From Citrobacter sp. Awk 4 (GTDB taxonomy: Bacteria > Pseudomonadota > Gammaproteobacteria > Enterobacterales > Enterobacteriaceae): a stretch of DNA of 62,562 nt. The notes under the pieces are model-generated. The model ran no database searches. It was not told the DNA's origin and saw only the letters and a list, made by a program, of their open reading frames with translations. The position numbers and the translations under genes are program-made. The stretch spans positions 1 to 62,562 of the forward strand of contig NZ_JANEWG010000028.1 in NCBI RefSeq assembly GCF_028069725.1, given 5' to 3'. Below, one piece after another: positions 38,524 to 50,724 of the stretch (the first letter of the stretch is position 1; each line of letters starts with the position of its first letter).

Positions 38524-38539
38524 GTTGTTGCAATAAAAG
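38496..38539 (+). repeat. direct repeat copy 1 (ycgN 3' end)
   Basis: The 44 bases spanning the last ycgN codons and its stop are repeated, with 38 of 44 identical by my count, at 39213-39256. The segment between the copies carries the orphan gene at 38636-38992. See the matching finding. Confidence 0.85.
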
Positions 38540-38635
38540 ACGTATTTGGTTCTGGCATTGTCGTGATTGCTCCCCGCCGCATTGGGCGAGGAGCGACGGG
38601 TCACGGGGGATTACACGTCACAGTGCGAGTCTATT

Positions 38636-38992
38636 TTATTTGTTTTGCTTACCCTTGCCTTTGCTTTTTACGGAATCAGAGTCATAGTGCTCGACCTTGA
38701 GGGTATAGTCATCATCGCCATCGTTTTTGTTCTTGTTTTTGTCGTGCCCCTTACCTGGATTATTGTCTCCGTGAACGCTGCGGTTCTCTTTGTCCTTGCT
38801 ACTACACCCGTCGCTGGTGACTTTTACGCCGCCGATTGTGACTGATGAGCACTCATTCTTGTGCTTATTTTTCCACTCATTGATTTCGTCTTCTCGATCC
38901 ATACTGACCCGTACACCATTGGAATTGATGCTGACGTCAGCCAGGGCTGGTCCTGTCATCAGGAGGGAGAGCAGCAGTGCGGTATTTTTCAT
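38636..38992 (-). CDS. orphan exported lysine/aspartate-rich small protein
   Basis: 118 residues, not recognised. A clear signal peptide (MKNTALLLSLLMTGPALA, cleavage expected after ALA) is followed by a short domain with two cysteines in NECSS and DGCSS that could form a disulfide. The very polar tail is full of Lys, Asp, Asn and Gly and almost surely disordered. GAGG lies ten bases before the ATG, and four upstream codons in frame are not used. It is the only gene in the segment bracketed by the ycgN repeat and runs against its neighbours. Function unknown. Confidence 0.7.
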   Translation of the reverse strand: MKNTALLLSLLMTGPALADVSINSNGVRVSMDREDEINEWKNKHKNECSSVTIGGVKVTSDGCSSKDKENRSVHGDNNPGKGHDKNKNKNDGDDDYTLKVEHYDSDSVKSKGKGKQNK

Positions 38993-39318
38993 TAATAACC
39001 TCAAATAATGGACTCAGGCATCTCGCATGAGCCTGTTCAGACAGCATGGACAAATAAAAACGCGCACGACTGTTATCCTCAACCAGCGGTACGCGTTAGC
39101 AATTTGCCGATAATTGCCCAGCCATGAATGTGGGTCAAGGTAGCACAGCACGATCGGCAACTTCCTCGCAGGTCAGTCACTCAACGTACTCCCAGTTTTT
39201 GCTGCTGGCTGGCCTCAACAAACCCGAATGGGGACAGTGAGTGCCTGAAATAAAAGGCCTTATCACTTACCCGTAGGTCCGTATAATAACCCCACGATGA
39301 ATTGTTTAATGAGACGCA
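38993..39318. other. intergenic region with the second ycgN repeat and a likely promoter
   Basis: 326 bases. The left part should hold the minus-strand promoter of the orphan gene. 39213-39256 is the second ycgN-end copy. A TATAAT at 39282-39287 lies 31 bases before the next plus-strand start codon and is a plausible -10 for it, with no good -35. No coding sequence is supported. Confidence 0.4.
39213..39256 (+). repeat. direct repeat copy 2 (remnant of ycgN 3' end)
   Basis: It starts CCTCAACAAACCCGAATGGG, exactly as in ycgN copy 1, keeps the in-frame stop context CAGTGAGT, and ends ATAAAAG. Bases upstream of it do not match ycgN, so it is an isolated 3' fragment. Confidence 0.85.
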
Positions 39319-39738
39319 ATGAAGCTCCTGATCTATTACGTATTCTGCGGGATAACGGGACTCCTCTTATCCGGCGTGCAGTCCTTTTTCGGTATCATGC
39401 TAATAACGCCGCGAGAGGTTGGAGGAACGTTATTTGGCGGGATGTTTTTGGTCCTCATGTGTTTAGGTGGCTGGCTACTGACAACCGCAGGGTTGGTAGC
39501 GACCATCCTGGCCCGCTTCGCGGGGGCAAGAGTCGCGTTATTGTGCGCCAGCGCCATTCAGGTAATAGCCGGTATCTGGGCACTGTACAACTATCCGGAT
39601 GATGCCGGCGGCAATCTCATTTTTAGTCCTGCCCCCAATGAAATTTTCTGCATGATAGCCATTGCCGGACTGCTGTTATTCACCAGCGTTTACCTTATCG
39701 CAAAGGGTCATCTGCGGCCTAAAAACGGTAGATTTTAA
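39319..39738 (+). CDS. unrecognised small four-helix membrane protein
   Basis: 139 residues with four hydrophobic segments (about 3-25, 38-60, 70-92 and 108-128) and a short basic C-terminus (KGHLRPKNGRF). GAGACG precedes the ATG weakly, and a TATAAT lies 31 bases upstream. No family is recognised and E. coli has no gene here. It looks like a genuine inner-membrane protein by hydrophobicity pattern and length, but no function can be given. Confidence 0.6.
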   Translation: MKLLIYYVFCGITGLLLSGVQSFFGIMLITPREVGGTLFGGMFLVLMCLGGWLLTTAGLVATILARFAGARVALLCASAIQVIAGIWALYNYPDDAGGNLIFSPAPNEIFCMIAIAGLLLFTSVYLIAKGHLRPKNGRF

Positions 39739-39903
39739 TCACGATATGCCGGTTATATTTTGTGGCAATTTATTTTCATTGCGGATTGAAGAGGTAAGAG
39801 AAAAACGGGAAAAGCCAGCACTTTCAATCAAGCAAAAAAATATGTCTTAAACCTATAATTTTAGAGCGTCGTAGAGGCGTGATGAATATTTTGAGGGTTG
39901 ATA

Positions 39904-40149
39904 ATGAAGAAGTTTGCGTTGATGCTGCTGGCTGCCACCTCCCTGATGACCATTGTTCCCGCGCAGGCTGAAACCCAGCAGGCTGGTGAGCGCCGTGATG
40001 CCAGGGAAGTTCGCCAGGATACGCGTCAGGAATCCCGTGAAATTAAGCAGGAATGCCGTAATGGCGTTGTCGGTAATGCCGATTGCCGCCAGGATCATCG
40101 CCAGAACAAACAGGAAGGGCGCGATCAGGCTCGCGATATCAAGTACTAA
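39904..40149 (+). CDS. orphan exported arginine/glutamine-rich helical protein
   Basis: 81 residues. The signal peptide MKKFALMLLAATSLMTIVPAQA (residues 1-22) ends in a standard AQA cleavage site. The 59-residue mature part is a run of RDAR/RQDTRQ/RQESR units, giving a charged single-helix look, interrupted by CRNGVVGNADC, which may be a disulfide loop between C51 and C61. GAGGG lies six bases before the ATG. A terminator follows directly. Not recognised; a small periplasmic stress protein is one guess, without proof. Confidence 0.72.
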   Translation: MKKFALMLLAATSLMTIVPAQAETQQAGERRDAREVRQDTRQESREIKQECRNGVVGNADCRQDHRQNKQEGRDQARDIKY

Positions 40150-40163
40150 GTGATGTAAAAGAA

Positions 40164-40187
40164 AACCCGACTTCTGTCGGGTTGAGT
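40164..40187 (+). terminator. terminator after the Arg/Gln-rich gene
   Basis: AACCCGAC at 40164-40171 pairs with GTCGGGTT at 40176-40183 around a TTCT loop, with As before and a short T-containing run after. Confidence 0.7.
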
Positions 40188-40280
40188 CTCATCTTGCCCA
40201 GTCCGTCTGAGCGTGAATTGTTGATTCTGAGAGGATGTTCCTTGTCATCACACGAAACGCTCCCGAAAGAGCGTTTTATG

Positions 40281-40811
40281 TTATCGACCGAACAGATCGC
40301 GCTTTTTAGGCTTAAACGGCTGGGCAATGACCACCAGAACGGCCACGACGAGATACGCGGCAAAAATCCCCAACAGCCACTGCGGCATTTCCAGCGTTAA
40401 AAACTCCCACTGACGTTGTGCGCAATCACCAGAAGCGACGAATACCTGCGGCAGCCATTTGTCCAGAGGCAGCCAGCTCGGGAAGCGCGCCATAAAATCG
40501 CAGGTCATGAATGGCGAAGGGTGAAGCTGGATCATGGTATGTTCATACGCCAGCTGAAGGCCGCGCCACGCGCTGTAAATCCAAATCACCAGCGCCACAT
40601 AGCGTAACGGTGATTTTGGCGCAATCGCGCCAACCAGACCGGCGCCCATAATGCCGAATAACGCGCAACGTTCATAAATGCACAGGACGCAAGGCTTAAG
40701 CAGCATGACATGCTGAAACCACAGCGCCACTATTTCAAGCGCCAGTGCGGTCAACGCCATCAGTAACCATGCGCCCCGACCCCGTGAGCACTGGTTCAAA
40801 AATCGTAACAT
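40281..40811 (-). CDS. dsbB: DsbB, disulfide bond formation membrane oxidoreductase
   Basis: 176 residues, the same length as E. coli DsbB. A four-helix inner-membrane protein that reoxidises DsbA and passes electrons to quinone. The first cysteine pair C41-V-L-C44 and R48 (quinone contact) are in place, as is the second pair C104 and C130 in the second periplasmic loop. In E. coli it follows umuC; here small orphan genes lie beyond it instead. Confidence 0.97.
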   Translation of the reverse strand: MLRFLNQCSRGRGAWLLMALTALALEIVALWFQHVMLLKPCVLCIYERCALFGIMGAGLVGAIAPKSPLRYVALVIWIYSAWRGLQLAYEHTMIQLHPSPFMTCDFMARFPSWLPLDKWLPQVFVASGDCAQRQWEFLTLEMPQWLLGIFAAYLVVAVLVVIAQPFKPKKRDLFGR

Positions 40812-40922
40812 AATAATTTCCCTGCAACATGCGTAGAGTCGGCAGTGTAAACCAATTCAATTTTCACGCCACTAGCGGAAAATGAAATAAAGTGTAATTG
40901 GATACTTATCATGCAAAAAGTG

Positions 40923-40950
40923 AAACCGAGCAGTGATTTGCTCGGTTTAT
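40923..40950 (-). terminator. terminator of nhaB
   Basis: AAACCGAGCA at 40923-40932 pairs with TGCTCGGTTT at 40939-40948 around a six-base loop. On the minus strand it is followed by CACTTTTT. Confidence 0.75.
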
Positions 40951-40952
40951 TG

Positions 40953-42497
40953 TTATGAAAGTGTAGCCAGCCAGCCTAATTGCGTCATCCATTCTGTTAC
41001 TGGCGTTAGGGTATATTCAATGCAGAATAAACCGACCAGAGTCAGTACTAACGTATACGGCAGCGCCATCCAGACCATCCGGCCATAGGAAAGACGAATG
41101 AGAGGCGCCAGCGCCGAGGTCAGCAGGAACAAGAATGCGGCCTGGCCATTCGGTGTCGCTACGGAAGGCAGGTTGGTGCCGGTATTAATGGCCACAGCCA
41201 GCAACTCGAACTGATTTAAGCTGACAATGCCACTTTCCATTGCCGCTTTGGCTTCGTTGATATAAATCGTACCTACAAAGACGTTATCGGAAATAGAAGA
41301 GAGCAGGCCGTTGAAAAGATAGAACAGCCGCAACTGTGTATGCTCGGGCGCCTGTAAAACAAACTGAATAATCGGCGCGAACAGGTGCTGGTCGATAATC
41401 ACCGCGACCACCGCAAAGAATACGGTCAGCAGCGCGGTAAACGGCAATGATTCGGTGAACGCTTTACCAATGGCATGTTCATCGGTGACACCAGTCAATG
41501 AAGTCGCCAGAATAATGACTGACAGACCGATTAATCCCACTTCCGCCAGATGCAATGCCAGTGCAATAACCAGCCAGATACCGATAATGGTTTGTACAAT
41601 CAGGTTGAGCTTATCCTGACGGGTACGCTGCTTGCGACTTTGATCGTCAAACTCTTGCAGGATGCCACGCACTTTTTCTGGCAAGGTTTCTCCGTAACCA
41701 AACCAGCGCATTTTCTCTACCAGTGCGCAGGTTAATAAACCGCAAATGAGAACCGGTACGGTCACGGGTGACATGCGCAGGAAGAAGTCGCCAAAATGCC
41801 AGCCAGCGGCTTTAGCGATGATCAGGTTTTGCGGTTCCCCCACCATCGTCATTACGCCGCCTAATGCGGTACCTACACCGGCGTGCATCATCAAACTGCG
41901 CAAGAAACCGCGAAATTGCTCCAGCACGGTTTTGTAGTGTTGGTCGATGTGACTGTCGTCCAGCAGGTCGTTATCTTCTCCACGCGCAGAGGCAACGCGA
42001 TGATAGATACCGTAAAAACCAACGGCAACGCTGATCACCACCGCGACTACGGTTAAGGCGTCGAGGAAAGCAGAGAGGAACGCCGCCGCAAGACAAAAAG
42101 AGAGCGACAGAATGGTTTTGGAGCGGATACTGAGCAACAGCCGGGTAAAAATGAACAGCAGGAGCTGCTTCATAAAATAGATACCCGCCACCATGAACAT
42201 CAGCAGCAACAGTACTTCAAGATTGGCGGCAATCTCCTCACGAACATGTGAGGCGCTGGTCATACCGATGAAAACGGCTTCGATCGCCAGCAATCCTCCG
42301 GGGAGCAGAGGATAGCATTTCAGCGCCATTGCCAGCGTAAAAATAAACTCAGCGACTAATAACCACCCAGCCACAAAAGGGTTGATGAGAAAAATCAGTG
42401 GGTTGATGATTAAGAAGATAACGAGTGCGAGTTTATACCAGTCTGGTGACTGGCCTAAGAAGTTGCGCCATAACGCGCGTCCCCAGGAGATCTCCAT
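40953..42497 (-). CDS. nhaB: NhaB, Na+/H+ antiporter
   Basis: 514 residues (E. coli 513). A polytopic inner-membrane antiporter of the NhaB family with about twelve hydrophobic segments, exporting Na+ for H+ to support sodium and pH homeostasis. The sequence is close to E. coli throughout, with conserved segments such as [20 protein letters not shown] and [20 protein letters not shown]. Divergent from fadR. Confidence 0.96.
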   Translation of the reverse strand: MEISWGRALWRNFLGQSPDWYKLALVIFLIINPLIFLINPFVAGWLLVAEFIFTLAMALKCYPLLPGGLLAIEAVFIGMTSASHVREEIAANLEVLLLLMFMVAGIYFMKQLLLFIFTRLLLSIRSKTILSLSFCLAAAFLSAFLDALTVVAVVISVAVGFYGIYHRVASARGEDNDLLDDSHIDQHYKTVLEQFRGFLRSLMMHAGVGTALGGVMTMVGEPQNLIIAKAAGWHFGDFFLRMSPVTVPVLICGLLTCALVEKMRWFGYGETLPEKVRGILQEFDDQSRKQRTRQDKLNLIVQTIIGIWLVIALALHLAEVGLIGLSVIILATSLTGVTDEHAIGKAFTESLPFTALLTVFFAVVAVIIDQHLFAPIIQFVLQAPEHTQLRLFYLFNGLLSSISDNVFVGTIYINEAKAAMESGIVSLNQFELLAVAINTGTNLPSVATPNGQAAFLFLLTSALAPLIRLSYGRMVWMALPYTLVLTLVGLFCIEYTLTPVTEWMTQLGWLATLS

Positions 42498-42670
42498 GCA
42501 GTTTCCCTTACCGTGAAATATGAAATGGCGTTTTTATGTAAGGCGCAAAGCTTACGGCCAGGCACGCACGTAGGCAAGTCCTTGTGCACAGAGTGTGAAA
42601 TGGGGAAATGTAGAAAATGAAGCCTTGATCCCTTTTTTCTTTATTTTGTCTGCTATCAGCCATGAAACCC

Positions 42671-42687
42671 GTCTGGTATGATGAGTG
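42671..42687 (+). promoter_or_regulatory. FadR-like box overlapping the fadR -10
   Basis: GTCTGGTATGATGAGTG resembles a FadR operator (CTGGTnnGATGAGT). The same bases include TGGTATGAT, an extended -10 element, 35 bases before the fadR start. It may be both promoter and autoregulatory site, or just promoter. Confidence 0.4.
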
Positions 42688-42721
42688 CAACTATGTTTTG
42701 CTGTGTAATGGAAATCTCACT

Positions 42722-43441
42722 ATGGTCATTAAGGCGCAGAGCCCGGCGGGTTTCGCGGAAGAGTACATTATTGAAAGTATCTGGAATAACCGCTTCCCGC
42801 CTGGCACTATTTTGCCTGCAGAACGTGAACTCTCCGAGCTTATCGGGGTAACGCGAACCACATTACGCGAAGTGTTGCAGCGTCTGGCGCGAGACGGTTG
42901 GTTGACCATTCAGCACGGCAAACCGACGAAGGTGAATAATTTCTGGGAAACGTCCGGGCTCAATATTCTTGAGACGCTCGCGCGACTCGATCATGAAAGT
43001 GTCCCGCAGTTGATCGACAATCTGCTGTCAGTGCGTACCAACATTTCCACAATCTTTATCCGTACAGCGCTTCGTCAACATCCGGAGAAAGCACAAGAAG
43101 TGCTGGCGACGGCAAATGAAGTGGCCGATCACGCCGATGCGTTCTCCGATCTGGACTACAACATTTTCCGTGGCCTGGCGTTTGCCTCCGGCAACCCCAT
43201 TTACGGTCTGATTATTAATGGGATGAAAGGGCTGTACACCCGCATTGGTCGTCACTATTTTGCGAATCCTGAAGCGCGCAGCCTGGCGCTGGCGTTTTAC
43301 CACAAGCTATCAACGCTGTGTGAGCAGGGCGCCCACGATCAGGTTTATGAAACGGTACGTCGCTATGGTCATGACAGTGGTGAAATCTGGCATCGTATGC
43401 AGAAAAGTCTGCCCGGTGATTTAGCGATTCAGGGCCGTTAA
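42722..43441 (+). CDS. fadR: FadR, GntR-family fatty-acid metabolism regulator
   Basis: 239 residues from [15 protein letters not shown], matching E. coli FadR. N-terminal winged helix (about 8-72, with [22 protein letters not shown]) and an all-helical C-terminal acyl-CoA domain. It represses fad genes and activates fabA/fabB until long-chain acyl-CoA releases it. An operator for it lies before fadD in this window. A 20-residue upstream extension is rejected. Confidence 0.97.
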   Translation: MVIKAQSPAGFAEEYIIESIWNNRFPPGTILPAERELSELIGVTRTTLREVLQRLARDGWLTIQHGKPTKVNNFWETSGLNILETLARLDHESVPQLIDNLLSVRTNISTIFIRTALRQHPEKAQEVLATANEVADHADAFSDLDYNIFRGLAFASGNPIYGLIINGMKGLYTRIGRHYFANPEARSLALAFYHKLSTLCEQGAHDQVYETVRRYGHDSGEIWHRMQKSLPGDLAIQGR

Positions 43442-43473
43442 GCGATACGCTTATCATCGGCAAAAAGAGTCAA

Positions 43474-43507
43474 CAGGCCCCTTCATCATGAAGGGGCCTG
43501 TTTTTTT
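43474..43507 (+). terminator. strong terminator after fadR
   Basis: A perfect 12-base stem, 43474-43485 with 43489-43500 around a TCA loop, is followed by seven Ts. The ycgB stop codon (43506-43508) touches the T run. Confidence 0.92.
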
Positions 43508-45038
43508 ACAGGCTGTTCATGCGTGGGGGGCAACGCTCCAGAAGCTCGACGCTGCCGTCCTCGTTTTGCTGTTCCAGCATCACATCAAATCCCCATAACC
43601 GATGTACATGTTTCAGGACCTCTTTACGTCCTTTGTCCAGCGGCGCGCGGTTGTGCGGAATGTAGCGCAACGTCAGAGAGCGATCGCCACGCAGGTCAAC
43701 ATTCCAGACCTGAATATTTGGCTCCAGATTGCTCAGGTTGTACTGCGATGAGAGACGATTGCGAATTTCGCGATACCCCTCTTCATTGTGAATCGCCGAA
43801 ATCTCCAGATAATTGTGTCTGTCGTCGTCCAGCACGGTGAAGAAACGGAAATCACGCATCACTTTAGGCGACAGGAACTGACTGATAAAACTCTCGTCTT
43901 TAAAGTCGCGCATCGCAAAATGGAGCGTTTCCAGCCAGTCGGAACCCGCGATGTCCGGGAACCAGTATTTGTCCTCTTCGGTAGGCGACTGGCAAATGCG
44001 TTTGATGTCCTGGAACATGGCAAAGCCGAGCGCATAGGGGTTAATTCCGCTATACCACGGGCTGTTGTACGGTGGCTGAAACACCACGTTGGTATGGCTG
44101 TGCAAAAACTCCAGCATAAACCGTTCAGTCACTTTACCCTCATCGTACAGATGATTGAGGATGGTGTAATGCCAGAAGGTCGCCCAGCCTTCGTTCATCA
44201 CCTGCGTCTGTTTTTGCGGATAGAAATACTGGCTTACCTTACGCACGATGCGCAGGATCTCTCGCTGCCAGGGCTCCAGCAGCGGGGCGTTTTTCTCCAT
44301 AAAGTAGAGCAGGTTTTCCTGGGGCTCGGACGGATAACGACGCGCCTCGGCGATGGTTTTCTCTTCCTCGCGTTTCGGCAGGGTGCGCCACAGCATATTG
44401 ACCTGACTTTGCAGATACTCTTCGCGGCTCTTCTGCCGGGCTTTTTCTTCCTGTAAGGAGATTTTTTGCGGTCGTTTGTAACGATCGACGCCGTAGTTCA
44501 TCAGCGCGTGACAGGAGTCGAGGAGCTTTTCAACTTCATCGACGCCGTAACGTTCTTCACATTGGGTAATGTAATTTCTGGCGAAGATCAGGTAATCGAC
44601 AATCGAACTGGCGTCCGTCCAGCTGCGGAACAGGTAGTTATTCTTGAAGAACGAGTTGTGCCCGTAGCAGGCGTGCGCCATCACCAGCGCCTGCATGGTG
44701 ATGGTGTTCTCTTCCATTAAATAGGCAATACAGGGGTTAGAGTTAATCACGATTTCATACGCTAACCCTTGCTGACCATGTTTATACAGTCGTTCGGTCT
44801 CGATAAATTTTTTGCCAAACGACCAGTGAGGATAGTTGATCGGCATGCCGACGCTGGAGTAGGCATCCATCATCTGTTCGGAGGTGATCACCTCGATTTG
44901 GTGCGGGTAGGTGTCCAGTCTGTAGAGTTTTGCCACGCGGTCTATTTCCGCCAGATAGATATCCAGCAGATCAAACGTCCAGTCGGGTCCATCGCTCAAA
45001 CGTGTGGTGTCCTTATTCATGGAATCAATCGTAGCCAT
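43506..45038 (-). CDS. ycgB: YcgB, SpoVR-family protein
   Basis: 510 residues from MATIDSMNKDTTRL, the E. coli YcgB length; a 14-residue extension is rejected because GAGGGTG is placed for this ATG. It belongs to the SpoVR family, with the conserved NEGWATFWHYTILN motif suggestive of a metal site. In E. coli it is RpoS-dependent. The role is unclear in non-sporulating bacteria. Divergent from dadA. Confidence 0.94.
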   Translation of the reverse strand: MATIDSMNKDTTRLSDGPDWTFDLLDIYLAEIDRVAKLYRLDTYPHQIEVITSEQMMDAYSSVGMPINYPHWSFGKKFIETERLYKHGQQGLAYEIVINSNPCIAYLMEENTITMQALVMAHACYGHNSFFKNNYLFRSWTDASSIVDYLIFARNYITQCEERYGVDEVEKLLDSCHALMNYGVDRYKRPQKISLQEEKARQKSREEYLQSQVNMLWRTLPKREEEKTIAEARRYPSEPQENLLYFMEKNAPLLEPWQREILRIVRKVSQYFYPQKQTQVMNEGWATFWHYTILNHLYDEGKVTERFMLEFLHSHTNVVFQPPYNSPWYSGINPYALGFAMFQDIKRICQSPTEEDKYWFPDIAGSDWLETLHFAMRDFKDESFISQFLSPKVMRDFRFFTVLDDDRHNYLEISAIHNEEGYREIRNRLSSQYNLSNLEPNIQVWNVDLRGDRSLTLRYIPHNRAPLDKGRKEVLKHVHRLWGFDVMLEQQNEDGSVELLERCPPRMNSL

Positions 45039-46663
<1,625 letters not shown>

Positions 46664-46675
46664 TAAGGAATTCGG

Positions 46676-47746
46676 ATGACTCGTCCTATACTGGCCAGCC
46701 TTGACCTGCAGGCGATGAAACAGAACCTGGGGATTGCGCGCCAGGCAGCACCGAACTCCCGTATCTGGTCGGTGGTGAAAGCCAATGCGTATGGGCATGG
46801 AATTGATCGCGTCTGGTCGGCGCTGGGCGCGACTGACGGCTTTGCCCTGCTCAATCTGGAGGAAGCGGTCACCCTGCGGGAGCGCGGCTGGAAGGGGCCG
46901 ATACTGATGCTGGAAGGCTTTTTCCACGCTGAAGATCTGGCGTTATACGACAAGTATCGTCTGACGACCAGCGTGCACAGCAACTGGCAGTTGAAGGCGC
47001 TACAGAATGCCCGACTGAACGCACCGCTGGATGTCTATCTGAAGATCAATACCGGCATGAACCGATTGGGATTCCTGCCTGAAAGAGCGCAAACCATCTG
47101 GCAACAACTGCGTGCGTTGCCGAATGTCGGCGAAATAACGCTGATGTCGCACTTTGCGGATGCTGAACATCCGGACGGCATCCGTGACGCCATGACCCGG
47201 GTTTCTCAGGCTACGGAAGGACTGGAGTGCCGTCGCTCGTTGTCAAACTCAGCGGCCACGCTATGGCATCCTGAGGCGCATTTTGACTGGGTGCGCCCGG
47301 GTATCATCCTGTATGGCGCATCGCCGTCAGGCGTGTGGCAGGATATCGCCAATACCGGACTGAAACCAGTGATGACTCTGCGCAGCGAAATCATTGGCGT
47401 ACAGACCCTGAAAGCGGGCGATCGGGTGGGATACGGCGGGCGCTATACCGCCCGTGGGGAACAGCGCATCGGCATTGTCGCAGCCGGATATGCGGACGGC
47501 TATCCGCGCCATGCGCCGAGCGGAACCCCCATTCTTGTCGACGGTGTACGCACTGGAACGGTGGGGACGGTCTCAATGGATATGCTGGCGGTAGATCTGA
47601 CGCCGTGTCCGCAGGCGGGGATTGGCACGCCTGTGGAGTTGTGGGGCACAGAGGTGAAGATTGACGACGTTGCCTCTGCCGCCGGTACGGTGGGTTATGA
47701 GTTAATGTGTTCTTTAGCGTTACGCGTGCCTGTCGTGACAGTGTAA
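46676..47746 (+). CDS. dadX: DadX, catabolic alanine racemase
   Basis: 356 residues, the same length as E. coli DadX. PLP-bound K35 lies in VVKANAYGHG, and the second catalytic tyrosine is in the VGYGGRYTA region. It converts L- to D-alanine so that DadA can oxidise it. TAAGGA precedes the ATG, 12 bases after dadA. Confidence 0.97.
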   Translation: MTRPILASLDLQAMKQNLGIARQAAPNSRIWSVVKANAYGHGIDRVWSALGATDGFALLNLEEAVTLRERGWKGPILMLEGFFHAEDLALYDKYRLTTSVHSNWQLKALQNARLNAPLDVYLKINTGMNRLGFLPERAQTIWQQLRALPNVGEITLMSHFADAEHPDGIRDAMTRVSQATEGLECRRSLSNSAATLWHPEAHFDWVRPGIILYGASPSGVWQDIANTGLKPVMTLRSEIIGVQTLKAGDRVGYGGRYTARGEQRIGIVAAGYADGYPRHAPSGTPILVDGVRTGTVGTVSMDMLAVDLTPCPQAGIGTPVELWGTEVKIDDVASAAGTVGYELMCSLALRVPVVTV

Positions 47747-47755
47747 CTTAATGGC

Positions 47756-47785
47756 TGCCGGATAATGCCTCTGGCTTATCCGGCA
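47756..47785. repeat. REP-like palindrome after dadX
   Basis: TGCCGGATAA at 47756-47765 pairs with TTATCCGGCA at 47776-47785. The GCCGGAT...ATCCGGC form is that of enterobacterial repetitive extragenic palindromes and sits between the convergent dadX and cvrA. It may also work as a terminator. Confidence 0.6.
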
Positions 47786-47795
47786 CTTTTCGCCG

Positions 47796-49547
<1,752 letters not shown>

Positions 49548-49649
49548 TTACGCTGTTTCTTAATAATAAACCCTAACACAAAAACGACAGAAACAGCGTT
49601 TTGCTGAAAGCCTGACAGGTCAGACTTTGCGCATCAGGACCGGTTTTTT

Positions 49650-50564
49650 TTACGCGTTGAGTACGGGGTGACCCGATACCGTGAGCAGGGTGGCGTCTTT
49701 TGCATTTTTCAGCACCGCGTGTGCGCCTAATGGCAGGGTCACGGTGCGTTGCTCATGACCAAAATCCAGGCCAGTAATCAGCGGTATTGACAGACGTGAG
49801 CGCAAAAAGGCGTAAACCGCGTTGAGATCGTAACCCGCATCATACTCGTTTGGCGTACTGCCGCTAAAGCTGCCCAGCACTACCGCGTTTTGCCGGTTTA
49901 AAATACCGGCATCAAGCAGTTGCAACAGCATACGCTCAACGCGGAAGGGATGCTCATTAATGTCTTCCAGCACCAGTATGCCGTTTTCAATGTTCGGCAT
50001 CCACGGCGTGCCGATGAGCGAAATCAGCATCGCCAGATTGCCGCCCCACAGCGTCCCTTCGGTCTGACAGGCTGGCCCCTGGCCTTGCCACTCCACGGTA
50101 AATTGCGCGTTGCGTAGCGCAAGCCAGAAATGGTATTCCGTGAAGGCGTTCATTTCTTCCGCGCCAAAGTTAGCCGCCAGCATGGGACCGCTAAACGTGA
50201 TGACGTTGCCGTGGGCCAGTAAACCGGACTGAATGGCGGTAAAATCGCTGTGCCCGCAAATCAGTAATGGGTTGTGCTGTTGCCGGGTCGTCAGGGCCTG
50301 CCAGTCAATGTTCGCCAGTAAACGGCTGGCGCCGTAACCACCACGCACCGGCATCACAATGGTATCGGCCGTCGTCAATCTGGCGAGGGAATTAATGTCG
50401 TCCAGGCGTTCTGCTTCTGTACCGGCAAAGCGCTGTTCACGGCGATGGATGACCGCGGCGTTATTCACCTGATGCCCCGCATCCCTAAGACGCGTAAGCC
50501 CGCGTAATGCGGCATGTTGGTTGATGCAGTAGCCCGATGGCGCAATTAAATGAAACAAAGACAT
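49650..50564 (-). CDS. ldcA: LdcA, murein tetrapeptide L,D-carboxypeptidase
   Basis: 304 residues, E. coli LdcA length. The S66 peptidase nucleophile S106 lies in CGHSDFT, and the acid and histidine partners are in the conserved LVLEDINEHPFR and LDFGHEQ segments. A cytoplasmic recycling enzyme that removes the terminal D-alanine from murein tetrapeptides. Divergent from the lytic transglycosylase emtA, another cell-wall gene. Confidence 0.96.
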   Translation of the reverse strand: MSLFHLIAPSGYCINQHAALRGLTRLRDAGHQVNNAAVIHRREQRFAGTEAERLDDINSLARLTTADTIVMPVRGGYGASRLLANIDWQALTTRQQHNPLLICGHSDFTAIQSGLLAHGNVITFSGPMLAANFGAEEMNAFTEYHFWLALRNAQFTVEWQGQGPACQTEGTLWGGNLAMLISLIGTPWMPNIENGILVLEDINEHPFRVERMLLQLLDAGILNRQNAVVLGSFSGSTPNEYDAGYDLNAVYAFLRSRLSIPLITGLDFGHEQRTVTLPLGAHAVLKNAKDATLLTVSGHPVLNA

Positions 50565-50627
50565 GGCAATTCCTTGCTGACAATAGAATGCAAATGTATA
50601 TCATGCCGCATATATTAGAACGTTTTG

Positions 50628-50653
50628 CCGGGGAGCGCTTTGCTTATCCGGCC
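50628..50653. repeat. REP-like palindrome between ldcA and emtA
   Basis: GCCGG at 50628-50632 pairs with CCGGC at 50648-50652, with a GCGCTTTGCTTAT interior, the sequence type of a single REP unit. It is shorter and less perfect than the one after dadX. Confidence 0.45.
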
Positions 50654-50724
50654 TGCTGACATTTCAGCGCAACGTTGTGTTGTTGTCACCTCAACAATGG
50701 ATTCCGGCGAAAAGGATAGACGAA

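Noticed and set aside
39106..39113. GCCGATAA resembling a sigma-28 -10 before the orphan membrane gene
   Set aside because: The bases 11 positions upstream (39087-39094) do not resemble TAAAGTTT, so the match is probably chance.
43788..44456. 222-residue open frame antisense to ycgB
   Set aside because: Fully within ycgB, which matches E. coli YcgB from end to end. No start signals support the reverse frame.
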